From Bolinopsis microptera (taxonomy: Eukaryota > Ctenophora > Tentaculata > Lobata > Bolinopsidae), in NCBI RefSeq assembly GCF_026151205.1, contig NW_026971843.1, positions 1-31,072 of the forward strand: DNA of 31,072 bases, given 5' to 3'. The position numbers and the translations under genes were made by a program. This document shows positions 19,030-29,522 of the stretch, in pieces. The notes below the pieces were generated by a model that saw only the letters and a program-made list of their open reading frames with translations, ran no database searches and was not told where the DNA came from. Every line of letters begins with the position of its first letter. The first letter of the stretch is position 1.

Positions 19030-20575
19030 ACCAAAACCCATATTTATGGGTAGAGTGGACCGTTGCCAGTGTCTCTCTTTCCCAAACAAAAGGAAATGAT
19101 ATTAATTTGATTGACCGTTCTCAAATGCAAAATGATACCGAGAATGAAATCGGTCGCTCGCTTTTCCCATTCATTCACGGCTTACGAATTGTATAAATAA
19201 GTTTCGATTGATTACATCAATCAGATGCTGTAAAAATCTCTTTGGGTTGCGTTCGGGTCGATACCTAGTATTTCGGGATAAGGGACAAGGGTGGTAGTTA
19301 TTACTTATTGAACAAGCTGAAGTTTATTGAATCTTCATTGCCGAGTACAGCTGCCTTTGGGTAGTTCTTCTTAATCTATTACAATTGTAAATGAATGGGA
19401 AAAGCGAGCGACCGATTTCATTCTCGGTATCATTTTGCATTTGAGAACGGTCAATCAAATTAATATCATTTCCTTTTGTTTGGGAAAGAGAGACACTGGC
19501 AACGGTCCACTCTACCCATAAATATGGGTTTTGGTAAAATATCATCTCTTTTTGATTATGATGTCAGGGTACTTTATAAAGTCGAAATATAAACTGATAT
19601 CTTCATTAATAAGGAGGAAGTTTCAACGATTTCGAAATTTTTCCTTTAAAAACATTTCCTTGTGTTTAGGGAAGCATATCGGTCGATCACTGACTGAATA
19701 TGCCACTTAATACTCATTTAAGTTGGCATTAAATTCATATATAATGACATTAAACTGTCGTGGCAAAGCAGAATTTGTTGGAAATCACGAATGAGCAAAA
19801 TTCTCACCTTTCGCACGTGCAAACTTTGAGCGGACGTTGCGTGCGCATCCAATATTGAATCGCCGTAAATTTTTGCATGTAATTGTTTTATATATAGCTT
19901 GATAAGCATGCAAAGTTTCAAAGTATTTCAAGAAGAACTGTAATCACAACGGCACTCTAAAGTTGACAGAAAATGACGAAAACAGCAATTTTCAGTGATT
20001 TTAGCAATTTTCTATCAATTTGGGCGTGTCTCCACGTGTGCAACTTTTCGATTTTCAACTTTAAAACTAGCCTAATGCACAATTTATACCTATAGGAAGC
20101 AGAACTGAGCTCCACAACCCAAGGCATGGCCCAACACCAGAGAATACTAAATCGCAAAATTGACGTTTTTATAAAATAATTCTTCAAAAAAGCACAAACT
20201 TCAATGACGAATATTTTTATGAAGGAGCAAGCTAGAACAACTTTCCGGTAGATTTTCAGAATGCTTGAACAATTATCTAAGGTAAAAATCTCCTAAGATT
20301 TTGAATAAAATTACTCCTTAATGGTTTAAAATTAATTTTAAAAGTTATTACTTTGTCAAAAATCAAGTTTTAAAAACGGTTAACTTGATGACGTCATTAA
20401 GGGGTGTTTATGACGTCAAATAATTTTGTTATTCAATGTAAACTAAAGTGTAAACAATTATTCGCAAGACATGTGGTCGGAAATGGCTGCATCTTTTATA
20501 CTTTTGAATCTATGGACACTTGAATACAGGCTACAATTGACTGGCAAAGCGTCTATCCCTGAATATATATGTATA
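19030..20575 (+). repeat. tandem unit 3 (1546 bp)
   Basis: Hairpin 19030-19535 with the variant ACCAAAACCCATATTTATGG, then the long block. The palindrome at 20384-20401 has one mismatch (ATTAAG). The unit's last bases (GTATA, then TATTT) are split by the element at 20576-22022. Confidence 0.9.
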
Positions 20576-22022
20576 CTAGTGTAACCCGTGCCTTCGGCCG
20601 GGACTTTACTGTCACAGTTGCAATGTAAAAGTATACAACCGCATTATATAATATTTGATATCACGCATAACGCTGTCTTATGAAAGTATGAAATCTCCCT
20701 ACAGTTGAAACAAAGCGGCCGCAAGAGTGAGTTCTAAGCTTATAGCATATTACGTGGGGCTAAACTAATTACGGTACATGTTATCCTCCTCGTTCTCTCT
20801 CCCATCCATTTATGTCACATTTCTGGAACAAAATCATCAATTAAACCACTTACCACCGGCCGATTTTTATAAAATTTGCTTATGGGCTTCGTCAGAGTTT
20901 TGTCAGCACTATACCGAAAAAACCAGTCCCGTAACTATTACCGTTTTTTTTGTATAACCGTTCGGAAATTACACACAGACAGACAGACACACAGACAGAC
21001 ACACATTCTGGTGTTATTAAGTTGATATATATCACGACAATCTATCGTAAAACAGGGGTTCTAGAAAACCCATTTCCCGATGCTCCTGAAACCTGAAACT
21101 TTTTTTGCAGTCGATTCGGTCAACGTCTAGACGCCCTGAAAAATGTCAGATCTCTAACTCAATTTTAACATGGTTTTTAAGGCACCTGAATATGGCGATT
21201 TTGGGTTTTTTACCGAATTTCGTATAACAGTGCTCATGGCGAGTATTTTATGCAAATTTCTTAAAAATCTCAACATAACTATTTTTTATTCCTGTCATCT
21301 TTGACATCAAATTAGAATGTTTTGAACTAAAAATAAATCTGCTGAACGACTTCCGATGAGTCTTAATGCCTGAAAAACTCCTGCCGGAGTGCACGAAAGA
21401 GGCTTGTAACGTGTACCAAAGGGGGTATAATAGTAAAGGGGGTATAATAGTAAAGGGGGTATAATAGTAAAGGGGGTACATAGTATACCCACAATAAATG
21501 CACCGGTCGTGCTTGCCAGCACTGTGATCACGACAATCTATCGTAAAACAGGGGTTCTAGAAAACCCACTTCCCGATGCTCCTGAAACCTGAAACTTTTT
21601 TTGCAGTCGATTTGGTCAACGTCTAGACGCCCTGAAAAATTTCAGATCTCTAACTCAATTTTAACATGGTTTTTAAGGCACCTGAATATGGCGATTTTGG
21701 GTTTTTTACCGAATTTCGTATAACAGCTGTGCTGGCGAGTATTTTATGCAAATTTCTTTAAAATCTCAACATAACTATTTTTTATTCCTGTCATCTTTGA
21801 CATCAAATTAGAATGTTTTGAACTAAAAATAAATCTGCTGAACGACTTCCGATGAGTCTTAATGCCTGAAAAACGCCTCCGGCCGGAGTGCACGCTTCGC
21901 GTGCACGAAAGAGGCTTGTAACGTGTACCAAAGGGGGTATAATAGTAAAGGGGGTATAATAGTAAAGGGGGTACATAGTATACCCACAATAAATGCACCG
22001 GTCGTGCTTGCCAGCACTGTGA
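20576..22022 (-). mobile_element. probable non-autonomous Helitron with duplicated 5' end
   Basis: Read on the - strand, the element ends in a GC-rich hairpin (CCCG-GCC-GAA-GGC-A-CGGG), six bases, then CTAG (20576-20579), the Helitron 3' signature. It starts TCACAGTGCTGG (TC start) at 22022. The flanking bases are A (20575) and T (22023), as expected for insertion between A and T; there is no target duplication. It encodes no Rep/helicase. It contains an ACAGAC-type microsatellite at about 20971-21007. The terminal 495 bp at the 5' side is present twice in tandem. Confidence 0.6.
21032..22022. repeat. 496-bp tandem duplication with 17-bp subrepeats
   Basis: The copies are 21032-21527 and 21528-22022, both starting TCACGACAATCTATCG and ending CCAGCACTGTGA. 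Each contains a run of AGGGGGTATAATAGTAA, about four copies in the first and three in the second. The second copy also has a small insertion around 21893. The short minus-strand ORFs in both copies are repeat-derived. Confidence 0.9.
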
Positions 22023-22024
22023 TA

Positions 22025-23350
22025 TTTATCGATCTCTCTAAAGCATTTGATACCTTACCATTTGATATGCTACTTAAGAAACTTAGTAATTACGGAGTTA
22101 GAGGAAACGCACTAAAGCTGCTCTCCAGCTATCTAAATAACAGATACCAGTATGTTAGTGTACTTGGTGAAGAATCAGAGCCTCTCCCAGTTAAACTAGG
22201 CGTACCACAAGGATCTGTTTTGGGCCCCTTGCTCTTTCTTATCTATATAAATGACATCTATAGATGTAGTACATTAGGAAAGTTTGTACTATTTGCAGAT
22301 GACACAAACATCTTTGTAGCTGCTGAAACTAAGGAACTAGCATATAAAATAGCGAATGAAATTCTTGACTCTGTGTGCCAATATATGCGCCATAATCTAC
22401 TGCACATTAATGTTAAAAAATCTTGTTACATGTACTTCTCGCTTACTAAACGTAAGACCATTGATAATACTGAAAATGACTTGAATCTAGAAATTGATGG
22501 AATCCCGATCAAACAGGTTACTGAAACGAAATTTCTAGGTGTTATTATAGATGACAAACTGAGTTGGACACCTCATATCGAGAAACTAACTAAGAAATTA
22601 AACAGTATATGTGGCCGTATTTATCGAATAAAAAACTCCCTCCCCAGCCAGCTGTACAAACAGATATACCACACTCTTTTTGAATCTCATCTAGGATACG
22701 GTATAACTGTATGGGGTGGTGTATCAATTAATAAGCTTTCACCGCTATTCCTTGCACAGAAGAAATGTGTCCGAATCTTATTTGGGGACTCGGAAGCATT
22801 TAGCGACAAGTTTAAAACTTGTTCTCGTAGCAGGCCAATCCAGTGCAGTATAAACAAGAAAGGTCAAATATCCAATGAATCAAATATACCTCACATTAAA
22901 CCGTGTTCTATATGTATCAGCTTGAGGAAGACTGGTGATAGACAAGTAAGGCCACATCGCTGCCAAATACTTGGGGCAGATTTCCACTCTAGAGAATCAA
23001 CAAAACCGATTTTCCAATCTAAGGAACTAATGACAGTACATAACATATATAGATACAGATGCATTACTGAAACAATGAAGATAGTGAAGAGTCATCAGCC
23101 CATATCCATGTATTCTCTATTTAAGAAGTCTCAGCTCAGAGATGACAGATTTGTGACACCACACTCATCTCACAATTTCGCATATAAAGGGGCAAATCTA
23201 TGGAATACGTTTCTTGAACAGTCAAATGCACGTGGTAAAATAGGTTCTCTAGGCTCAATTAAATCCCAATTGAAGTATTCTATCATGAAGGCTCAACACC
23301 AACCTAACAATATTAACTGGCAGGACTTAAACTTCAACACTTTCCTATGA
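22025..23350 (+). CDS. LINE ORF2, last part: RT palm and C-terminus
   Basis: 441 codons from the insertion junction to TGA at 23348. RT motif A FIDLSKAFDT is at the start, then GVPQGSVLGPLLFLIYIND, the catalytic FADD at residues 90-93, LLHINVKKS, KFLGVIIDDKLSW and a thumb region. All RT catalytic Asp residues are present. Relative to the second LINE it carries an extra segment of about 40 residues at 271-312 (Cys-containing, KPCSICISL) before ILGADF. The same frame extends upstream into the inserted repeat (from 21923), which is not real coding sequence. Confidence 0.85.
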   Translation, partial: FIDLSKAFDTLPFDMLLKKLSNYGVRGNALKLLSSYLNNRYQYVSVLGEESEPLPVKLGVPQGSVLGPLLFLIYINDIYRCSTLGKFVLFADDTNIFVAAETKELAYKIANEILDSVCQYMRHNLLHINVKKSCYMYFSLTKRKTIDNTENDLNLEIDGIPIKQVTETKFLGVIIDDKLSWTPHIEKLTKKLNSICGRIYRIKNSLPSQLYKQIYHTLFESHLGYGITVWGGVSINKLSPLFLAQKKCVRILFGDSEAFSDKFKTCSRSRPIQCSINKKGQISNESNIPHIKPCSICISLRKTGDRQVRPHRCQILGADFHSRESTKPIFQSKELMTVHNIYRYRCITETMKIVKSHQPISMYSLFKKSQLRDDRFVTPHSSHNFAYKGANLWNTFLEQSNARGKIGSLGSIKSQLKYSIMKAQHQPNNINWQDLNFNTFL

Positions 23351-25860
23351 AAAGACCCCCATTTATATTTATATCTTTTACATTTTACACCTGTCACTCA
23401 CATCATATATACACCACAAAAGAAAAAGATTCATTCAATCATTACATTATACACTCACTCCACCAAACACGCACACAACCCATTGAAGAAGGTTACACGC
23501 GGGTGTACCGTTCGCTTTATCCGAAGGGAAAAATGATACTTTACGTAACGCGCGATTTACGTCTTGGTAGCTAAATTATTCAAGCGCTATTTGTCAGAGC
23601 GACACAAATGCGCGCGGCGCGAGCGCTTGCGCGGCTCTCTTATCCACCACTCATGTTTACATCGTACCAGGCAATGGTTCAGTTTAATTATGGTAAGGGC
23701 ACAGCCTGTCAAAAACCCTTTTCGGATGATCCGTCGACACCGCCTGAAGGTGACTGCATAATAACGGATCATCGTGGAATCAAACGTTAATAAGCTTGCA
23801 GCTTCCGATGTCAATGTATTTATCCTGGTTTCGCATGCTTGAACTGGTTTTGGACTTGCTCTATCCAGAGCCCTTGCGCTTGCAGTAGCGCGCGCCCGCC
23901 TCACTTGTGAAACAAGCGCGCCCGAAGTGGCGCGAAAGCACATGGTTAGGTGAAGTTTTGGACCTCTTCATGCTTTTAATTTGTTTATTATTGTTATTTA
24001 GTATTATGAGCTGATGTGTACATATACATACGGTATCTAAAAATTAAGCGTATAGCGAGCATATTTAAACAATTTTCAAGCTATAATGCATTGCTGATTG
24101 CAAGCAGCTTCAACTTAAATATCGCATAAAAATCATTTAACTCAAAACTAAAATTTTATTGGAATATAGGGAAAACTAAAATAAAATTAATGTCAGACCC
24201 GTCGCCACTCTCAGCAGTCAACCAGGGCTCATAAAAGCTTAACAGCGCCTGGGTCCGTTCACCAACTGTGCTAATGTGAGTGGCGGTGTGGTAAGACCCA
24301 TTTTTAACAGCGTGAATATTTATTAAATACAAGCGCGCTAGTATTTAAATATATAGCTGCTAGCATACTTGTTTCATTTAATTTTAAATCAAATTTATTC
24401 GGATATATATTTATTGATTATGTATTAAATTGGTGATCAATAATAAAATTGTCTTTTCTCAAAAATTGTCTTTTCTCAAAAAAAATTGTCTTTTCTCATA
24501 TATTGGAATAGGGCCGTCGACGAGTCCAACTCGGCGCGCGTCCTGGTAGGTTGTAAACCTACAAAAACTATTATTCTTGCTTCGCATAGCAACGATCTCG
24601 ATGCTCGATTGTATCACGTCGTGATCCCCATTGTCATTTCAGTCCTGTAGCGTTTCTACAATACAGGTGGGTAATACTTATCATATGTCATACGTTGTAT
24701 GACCCGCCGCGCACGAGTGCGCGGCTCCCCTGTATCGTAGAAACTCTACATAGTGAAACGACTTGCTCTAACCAGAGCCCTTTCGCTTGCAGTAGCGCGC
24801 GACCGCCGAAGGCGGCAAAGGAGCACTGCAGTATTATTATACTGCGGTATTATCAATTATTATACCGTAGTTCCTTTATTTTATTGTCTAAAAGTGAACA
24901 ATACCAAATTAAAATAAACATTCAGAGGCATTTATAGCCTTCGATAAGCATAAATCATCGCACACGATGTACGTGCAGCCGGGGTTAAATACGACGCTAT
25001 TGTCAGCACTGCGCGCGCGTACACGTACCATATATCTTATGTGTGCTGATCCATAGGTTTCTACTCGATCTACTTGTGAAACAAGTACGCGTAGACAGGA
25101 AAACAAATTTTAGGAAAACAAATTTAAATTTTGGTATTTATTAATAACAATCAAAACATATCATATCATAAAAATAAAGCCGCGCGTTGGTTGACTGCCT
25201 CAGTAAGGTGAATAATATAAGCTCGAAGGTGCCCTGCGCATTTACAGAACCTCAGAAATCATACATCACTACGAGTTACTCATGCTTGCTTTTTTAATTT
25301 TTATAGGAGTGTAGATTGTCAGGTATTTCACTCATTCATACTTAGTCGGTTTAAAGCTGTTATATTTATGTTTAGAACTCACTATTGTTTAAACTATGAA
25401 AGCAGAACGTAGGTTTGTTTTCCTATAGTCTGATAATATTTATTTATTTTATTCTATAACAAGCATTCTGTAAATTGGAGTGTCGTATTTATTATAAAAG
25501 AGCCAGCCAACCTCCGCATTATAATCTTTTGTGTGCCAAGTTCGTTTATAAAATCTTATCATATAATAAAATTGATCCAATAATCTTAGATGAACGGTAT
25601 ATATATCATAGCTCATCGTTATTAAAATCCGAATGGATGAATTAATCAAGTAATGTTCCCTTTCAACACAACTAAACAACAAACAAATGCTTGCTCACCA
25701 GTGGTGACGCAATCGTAGGGGCATGCAGTTATTTCGGATAACTCTCAACCCGACGACAGCGTCGAAAAATAATCAAATTATGCATTTGCGCCATACTGGA
25801 CACATTTTATATTTAATATTCTACAGTTTGTAGAAATTAGTGTTATCTACTGCAGTAAGC
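23351..25860. other. gene-poor stretch with GC-rich dispersed modules
   Basis: No gene recognised. The first 200 bp are probably LINE 3' UTR. 23590-23950 holds CG-rich sequence related to the fold-back arms; TGGCGCGAAAGCACATGGTT is at about 23927 and at 4913. 24512-24570 matches 8605-8660 (GTCGACGAGTCCAACTCGGC). A module with CAGTAGCGCGCG occurs at about 23884 and 24790. Three copies of AATTGTCTTTTCTCA are at about 24448-24500. 25450-25860 is AT-rich with nothing recognisable. Confidence 0.6.
24646..24750. repeat. nested hairpin structure
   Basis: Outer arms TGTAGCGTTTCTACAATACA... (24646-24667) and the near-complement ending GAAACTCTACA (24729-24750), about 20 of 22 paired. Inside are CATACGTTGTATG (24689-24701) and a perfect GCCGCGCACGAGTGCGCGGC hairpin (24706-24725). 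It does not match tRNA or another RNA family I know. Confidence 0.6.
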
Positions 25861-26203
25861 TTAACTGGCGAGCAAGCATCGTCCCACTCGGCCAGGACGA
25901 AAATACCGAGTCCAATCACAGAAAGTTAACCATAAACTAATGATAAGTATAAGAGCTCGGACATCGACAAAAATCACACACTCCAGACGACGGGGGAAGA
26001 GAGGAAAGCTGCTGGGCTCAACAAATTTTGATAATTGTAAACAAATTTGTTCTTGTGCCCTATAATAATTTGGTATTGAGGTATGACCCTGTACTGTGCG
26101 TGATGGTGAAAGTGAAAGTGAATGTGAATCTATAATGCGAACGAAGTGAGTTGTGGCCAAAAGATTCTTCAATTTTAAAATAACCAAGTCAAAGGACTCT
26201 GTT

Positions 26204-28010
26204 TTAAAACACAAGCTCATTCTTATCGAAGTTTAATTCTGTCCATTCTAATTCTTCGTACCTGGGCTGTATCTTGAGTAGCTCACTTTTCAGTGTTACT
26301 TTAACTAAGTTTGTTGACTTAGTAAAGCTTATCAAACTGTCAATTTTTCGACAGTCGTTCCACATTTTTGTTGATTGATAAATGAAAGAGGAGGATGGGT
26401 TCGGGGTGATGAACTGGTCTGAACGTCTTTGTGATGGTGATCTGTGGAGTAAAGATAGGAGTGAGATTGGAGATTCTAATCTGACAATTTTGAACAGTTT
26501 TAATAGACATGTGTATTTGTACAGGTTGTGGACGGTAAGAAGGCCGTTCTTGTTAAACAACGGCTTTGTATGCTCTTTTTCAAAGAATTCCCTTCCTAGG
26601 ATTTGTTCATCTATACAACGTGTTCTGGCACATGTTCTAAACTTATCTAGATATGCTTCAAGGTCACCAAATAGTATTCTGATACATTTTTTCTGAGTGA
26701 TGAAGATAGGTTGAAGCATATTGTTACTCGACCCACCCCATACCGATATTCCAAATCTTAGGTGAGACTCAAATAACGTGTGGTACAATTCTTTATGGTG
26801 TTTTTTCGGGATAACATGTCGTATTCTACTGAGTCTTCCGATCTCACATCTAAGTTTCGAGTTGAGGGCTCTTATTTGAACATCCCATTTTAGCTTTTCG
26901 TCAATAATAACACCTAAAAACTTGGTCTCTTTAACTTGCTTTATTACCGTATTATTCAGAGTTAGTATGTATTCTGATTCGTTATCTGCCTCATTATCAG
27001 TAGCTGTACGTGACGGCTTGAAGTGAATGTAGCAGCATTTCTTTACATTTATATGTAATAGGTTGCATTTCATGTACTGGTGTAACAAACGGAGAATTTC
27101 GTTTGCTCTTTCATACAGTTTTTTTCTACATTCATCTACTACAAATATGTTTGTGTCATCTGCAAATAGTATGAACTTGCCCAGATCAGTTGTTCTAAAT
27201 AAGTCGTTAACATATATTATAAATAGCAGGGGTCCGAGACAAGAGCCTTGTGGAACTCCAAAGAGAACAGGCAGCTTGTCAGACTCCTCGCCCAGTACAG
27301 AGACATATTGATATCTATTAGAGAGATAACTAGCGATGAGTCTATTGGTGTTTCCACGTATTCCATAGTTGTCTAGCTTATTAAGTAGTTTTTCATGTGA
27401 GATCGTGTCAAACGCTTTAGATAGGTCAATAAATATTCCAAGCACATGCAGTTTTTTGCTAAGACAGGATTCTATGTAATTCACTGAGGAGTTGAGGGCA
27501 TGGCTTGTGGAATGATTTTTTCTAAATCCGTACTGGTTCTCGTAAATCATTTTCTGGGACTGAAAGAAGCTATACAGTCTGTTGTAAATAATTTTTTCAA
27601 ATATCTTACCAAAAACAGCTAAGGTTGATACTGGCCTATAGTTTTCCAGCAATTCCTCATTATCCTTCTTATAGATCGGACTGATTCTCCCAGTCTTTAA
27701 ATCATCTGGGAATACTCCATTCCTCATGCATTCATTGTATAATAAAGATAGTATAGGACAGATCACTCTAGACGATTCTTTAACTACGTGTATTGGGATG
27801 TCGGATGACTTCCCATTCTTCAGTTCAGATAATATCATTCTAACCTCGTCAGCTGTACAGTCATTCATGAAAATACTGGACGTGTTTGCTCTAGGCAGGT
27901 AGTCATAAAAACTAGGAAGATTGTTAATAGTTAGTTCTCCAATTTCATTATATGCCCCGTTTAAATTAGACGCTAGAGAAACAAAATACTTATTAAACAC
28001 ATGGCTATGT
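26204..28010 (-). mobile_element. 5'-truncated CR1/L2-like LINE, RT core intact
   Basis: The minus-strand ORF runs 28051-26204. Homology to the first LINE begins at FNKYFVSLASNL (about 28000). The preceding residues are flanking DNA that happens to be in frame. 5' truncation is the usual result of incomplete target-primed reverse transcription. The upstream flank contains TTGACATCGTCAATCAA (28081-28097), a motif also in the fold-back arms. I see no obvious 3' tail. Confidence 0.85.
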
Positions 28011-28051
28011 GAATGAAACGACCGTGGGGTCACAATGTGATACAAGGTCAT
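26204..28051 (-). CDS. reverse transcriptase fragment of second LINE
   Basis: 615 codons, no internal stop. RT motifs in order: GVFPDDLKTGRISPIYKK, NYRPVSTLAVFGKIFEKI, YGFRKNHSTSHAL, motif A FIDLSKAFDT, GVPQGSCLGPLLFIIYVND, FADD, KFLGVIIDEKLKW, then the C-terminal region TCARTR, QILGREFFEKEHTKPLF. The C-terminus is ELNFDKNELVF. It lacks the PHD and endonuclease regions. It is clearly diverged at the protein level from the first LINE across the palm, so it is a different subfamily. It serves here as the reference that shows where the first LINE is interrupted. Confidence 0.85.
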   Translation of the reverse strand: MTLYHIVTPRSFHSHSHVFNKYFVSLASNLNGAYNEIGELTINNLPSFYDYLPRANTSSIFMNDCTADEVRMILSELKNGKSSDIPIHVVKESSRVICPILSLLYNECMRNGVFPDDLKTGRISPIYKKDNEELLENYRPVSTLAVFGKIFEKIIYNRLYSFFQSQKMIYENQYGFRKNHSTSHALNSSVNYIESCLSKKLHVLGIFIDLSKAFDTISHEKLLNKLDNYGIRGNTNRLIASYLSNRYQYVSVLGEESDKLPVLFGVPQGSCLGPLLFIIYVNDLFRTTDLGKFILFADDTNIFVVDECRKKLYERANEILRLLHQYMKCNLLHINVKKCCYIHFKPSRTATDNEADNESEYILTLNNTVIKQVKETKFLGVIIDEKLKWDVQIRALNSKLRCEIGRLSRIRHVIPKKHHKELYHTLFESHLRFGISVWGGSSNNMLQPIFITQKKCIRILFGDLEAYLDKFRTCARTRCIDEQILGREFFEKEHTKPLFNKNGLLTVHNLYKYTCLLKLFKIVRLESPISLLSLLHRSPSQRRSDQFITPNPSSSFIYQSTKMWNDCRKIDSLISFTKSTNLVKVTLKSELLKIQPRYEELEWTELNFDKNELVF

Positions 28052-28481
28052 ACAACGTTCATATGAAAAATGCTCGATATGTTGACATCGTCAATCAAAT
28101 TTTTTTAATATCGGATAAAATTTGTTAAACTGGTAAAAAGAAATTTATGCGCATTTGGTGATATTGAACAAATTTGCGCCTTTATAATTCGTTCTTCACT
28201 AAACAATATTTTGGCTGATAGATCGAAGACACAATACAAAAATTGTGCAGTAAAATACAAAATGCTAAAATGACTTCCTAAAACCGTGCATATTAAAGTG
28301 TTTCCCCAAAATCGATGTCTCAAATCACAAAAGAGGTCATATTGAAATCGATCTGCCGATAAGAATATAATATTATGTATCTGGCGCAAATATATTTCAT
28401 TTCATCGTTGTTGGTTCTTAACATCAATTTTGACAAATACTGAACAAGGTCTACATTTCTCCAAATAAGCAAAATATTATA

Positions 28482-28673
28482 TTATACAATTAATATTTGG
28501 TAATTTTGACATTTTAGTAAACAGTAAACAGTAAAGAAATATTTATTTGGTTGACATTTATGATACTTGAGTTCTTCGTCCTTCTTTTCAATGAGCTTCT
28601 TTTGCAAATCAATGACAGTTTTCTGCTCCGCGATTAATGAAATGTTTTGTTTATCTACTCTCTCCGCAGCCAT
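28482..28673 (-). CDS. possible small gene or first exon, minus strand
   Basis: From the ATG at 28673: MAAERVDKQNISLIAEQKT then a Lys/Glu-rich stretch (KKLIEKKDEELKYHKC) with coiled-coil character. Composition is protein-like for about 45 codons, then becomes AT-rich filler, so a splice donor may lie inside (GTATCA near 28560). No homolog recognised. It would be divergent from the gene at 29523. Confidence 0.25.
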   Translation of the reverse strand: MAAERVDKQNISLIAEQKTVIDLQKKLIEKKDEELKYHKCQPNKYFFTVYCLLKCQNYQILIV

Positions 28674-28761
28674 TAGCAAATGAAACAAACAGTTTGCAGC
28701 CAATCACACAGTTTTTCTTTCGAAACTGAACTCTTGTTCAGGTTTTTAATACAAGATCTCC

Positions 28762-28950
28762 CTATTCCTTAACATCCAGTTTGTGACACATTTCATTAAA
28801 AATACTGTTTGTAGCTCTTGCTACCTGATCTGCATGCCTGGCATTAAACAGATCTTCATTATCGGGGTCATCGACCAAATGCTTCGTATGTTCATGGTAT
28901 GAGTGCTGCATCGTGTATATTCCAATGTACAGTTCTTGTATCAGGCCACA
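28762..28950 (-). CDS. possible exon, minus strand
   Basis: An open stretch of about 60 codons with balanced composition (ELYIGIYTMQHSYHEHTK ... NARHADQVARATNSIFNE), ending TAG. There is no in-frame ATG at its start; a pyrimidine-rich TGTCTTTTAG lies just upstream on the - strand, but the frame directly after it hits a stop. It may be a terminal exon or chance. Confidence 0.2.
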   Translation of the reverse strand, partial: CGLIQELYIGIYTMQHSYHEHTKHLVDDPDNEDLFNARHADQVARATNSIFNEMCHKLDVKE

Positions 28951-29090
28951 CAACGATCACACTAAAAGACAAGCACTTCTTATCGCAAGTTACGACAGCT
29001 GATAACAGAGTTCTCTAATTGCAACCAAATGTAAAACGACTTAATTTTTATAGAATATTTATGATGACATGTGATGATGTTTCATTATTT

Positions 29091-29124
29091 TTTGATTTGA
29101 TTTGATTTGATTTGATTTGATTTG
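29091..29124 (+). repeat. (TTTGA)n microsatellite
   Basis: Six perfect TTTGA units plus a partial one, about 400 bp upstream of the coiled-coil gene. Confidence 0.95.
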
Positions 29125-29522
29125 TCGAAAAGAGAATTTTACTGTTTCTCTAAGGTTCTCCATAGGGAGGCATCATTTTCCCGAACTTTTATCCAGCAGG
29201 GGTAGTACATGGTGTGTTATGATTGCAAATGATTAAGTGGTCACAAATAGGTACATGGTAGGGTGGTTTTTATAATTCTTGAGTATCAAACAGTAAAAGC
29301 TCTTACTATCGGAAGATAGGTTCTAGAGAGGTTTTACTGAGAGGTTTTACTGTATTTAGTTTTGATTTCAGTAGCCCGCCCCGTAGCCATGGTGTTGGTA
29401 ATTCCAGAGGTTTTTATATTAATCTATTATGTTATGTTGTTAATTTACTCTAATCGGAGAGTTCATTTAAATTAATATTATTCTAACCTAAATTTATGTT
29501 CAGACCACATTCTAGTCGATGA

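Larger units (their letters stand above)
15946..22024. mobile_element. nested repeat insertion splitting the LINE RT
   Basis: Lies between LINE codons GI and FIDL, just upstream of RT motif A. The left flank reads GGAATTTT and the right flank ATTTATCG; the apparent duplication is only 2-4 T-rich bases and is ambiguous. Contents: three tandem units (15948-20575) and a probable Helitron (20576-22022) inserted at an A/T step at the end of the third unit. No protein-coding gene recognised; the short ORFs repeat from unit to unit and look like chance. Confidence 0.8.
12154..23350 (+). mobile_element. CR1/L2-like non-LTR retrotransposon, interrupted
   Basis: Two overlapping ORFs (ORF1 esterase type, ORF2 PHD-EN-RT) are in the order usual for the CR1/L2/Jockey superfamily. 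ORF2 has one frameshift (about 14360) and is split at 15945/22025 by about 6.1 kb of nested repeats. Removing the insert makes ...HVLGI continue with FIDLSKAFDT, exactly as in the second LINE in this window. There is no in-frame ATG at the start of ORF1, so the 5' end is truncated or mutated. I found no clear 3' tail repeat or target duplication. Confidence 0.85.

Noticed and set aside
16632-20187. Repeated 67- and 76-codon minus-strand ORFs in the tandem units
   Set aside because: They are broken or altered in unit 2 and have no protein-like features; they reflect repeat copying.
21923-22024. Upstream extension of the RT ORF into repeat sequence
   Set aside because: It encodes the Helitron-like repeat in frame by chance; LINE homology starts at 22025.
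24180-24300. Possible tRNA or small nuclear RNA
   Set aside because: No cloverleaf, A/B box pair or Sm-site arrangement could be drawn.
25449-26220. Minus-strand ORFs of 77 and 119 codons
   Set aside because: No recognisable motif; the second lies where the 3' UTR of the second LINE should be.
28105-28389. 94-codon minus-strand ORF
   Set aside because: Composition typical of AT-rich non-coding DNA, no splice or start context.
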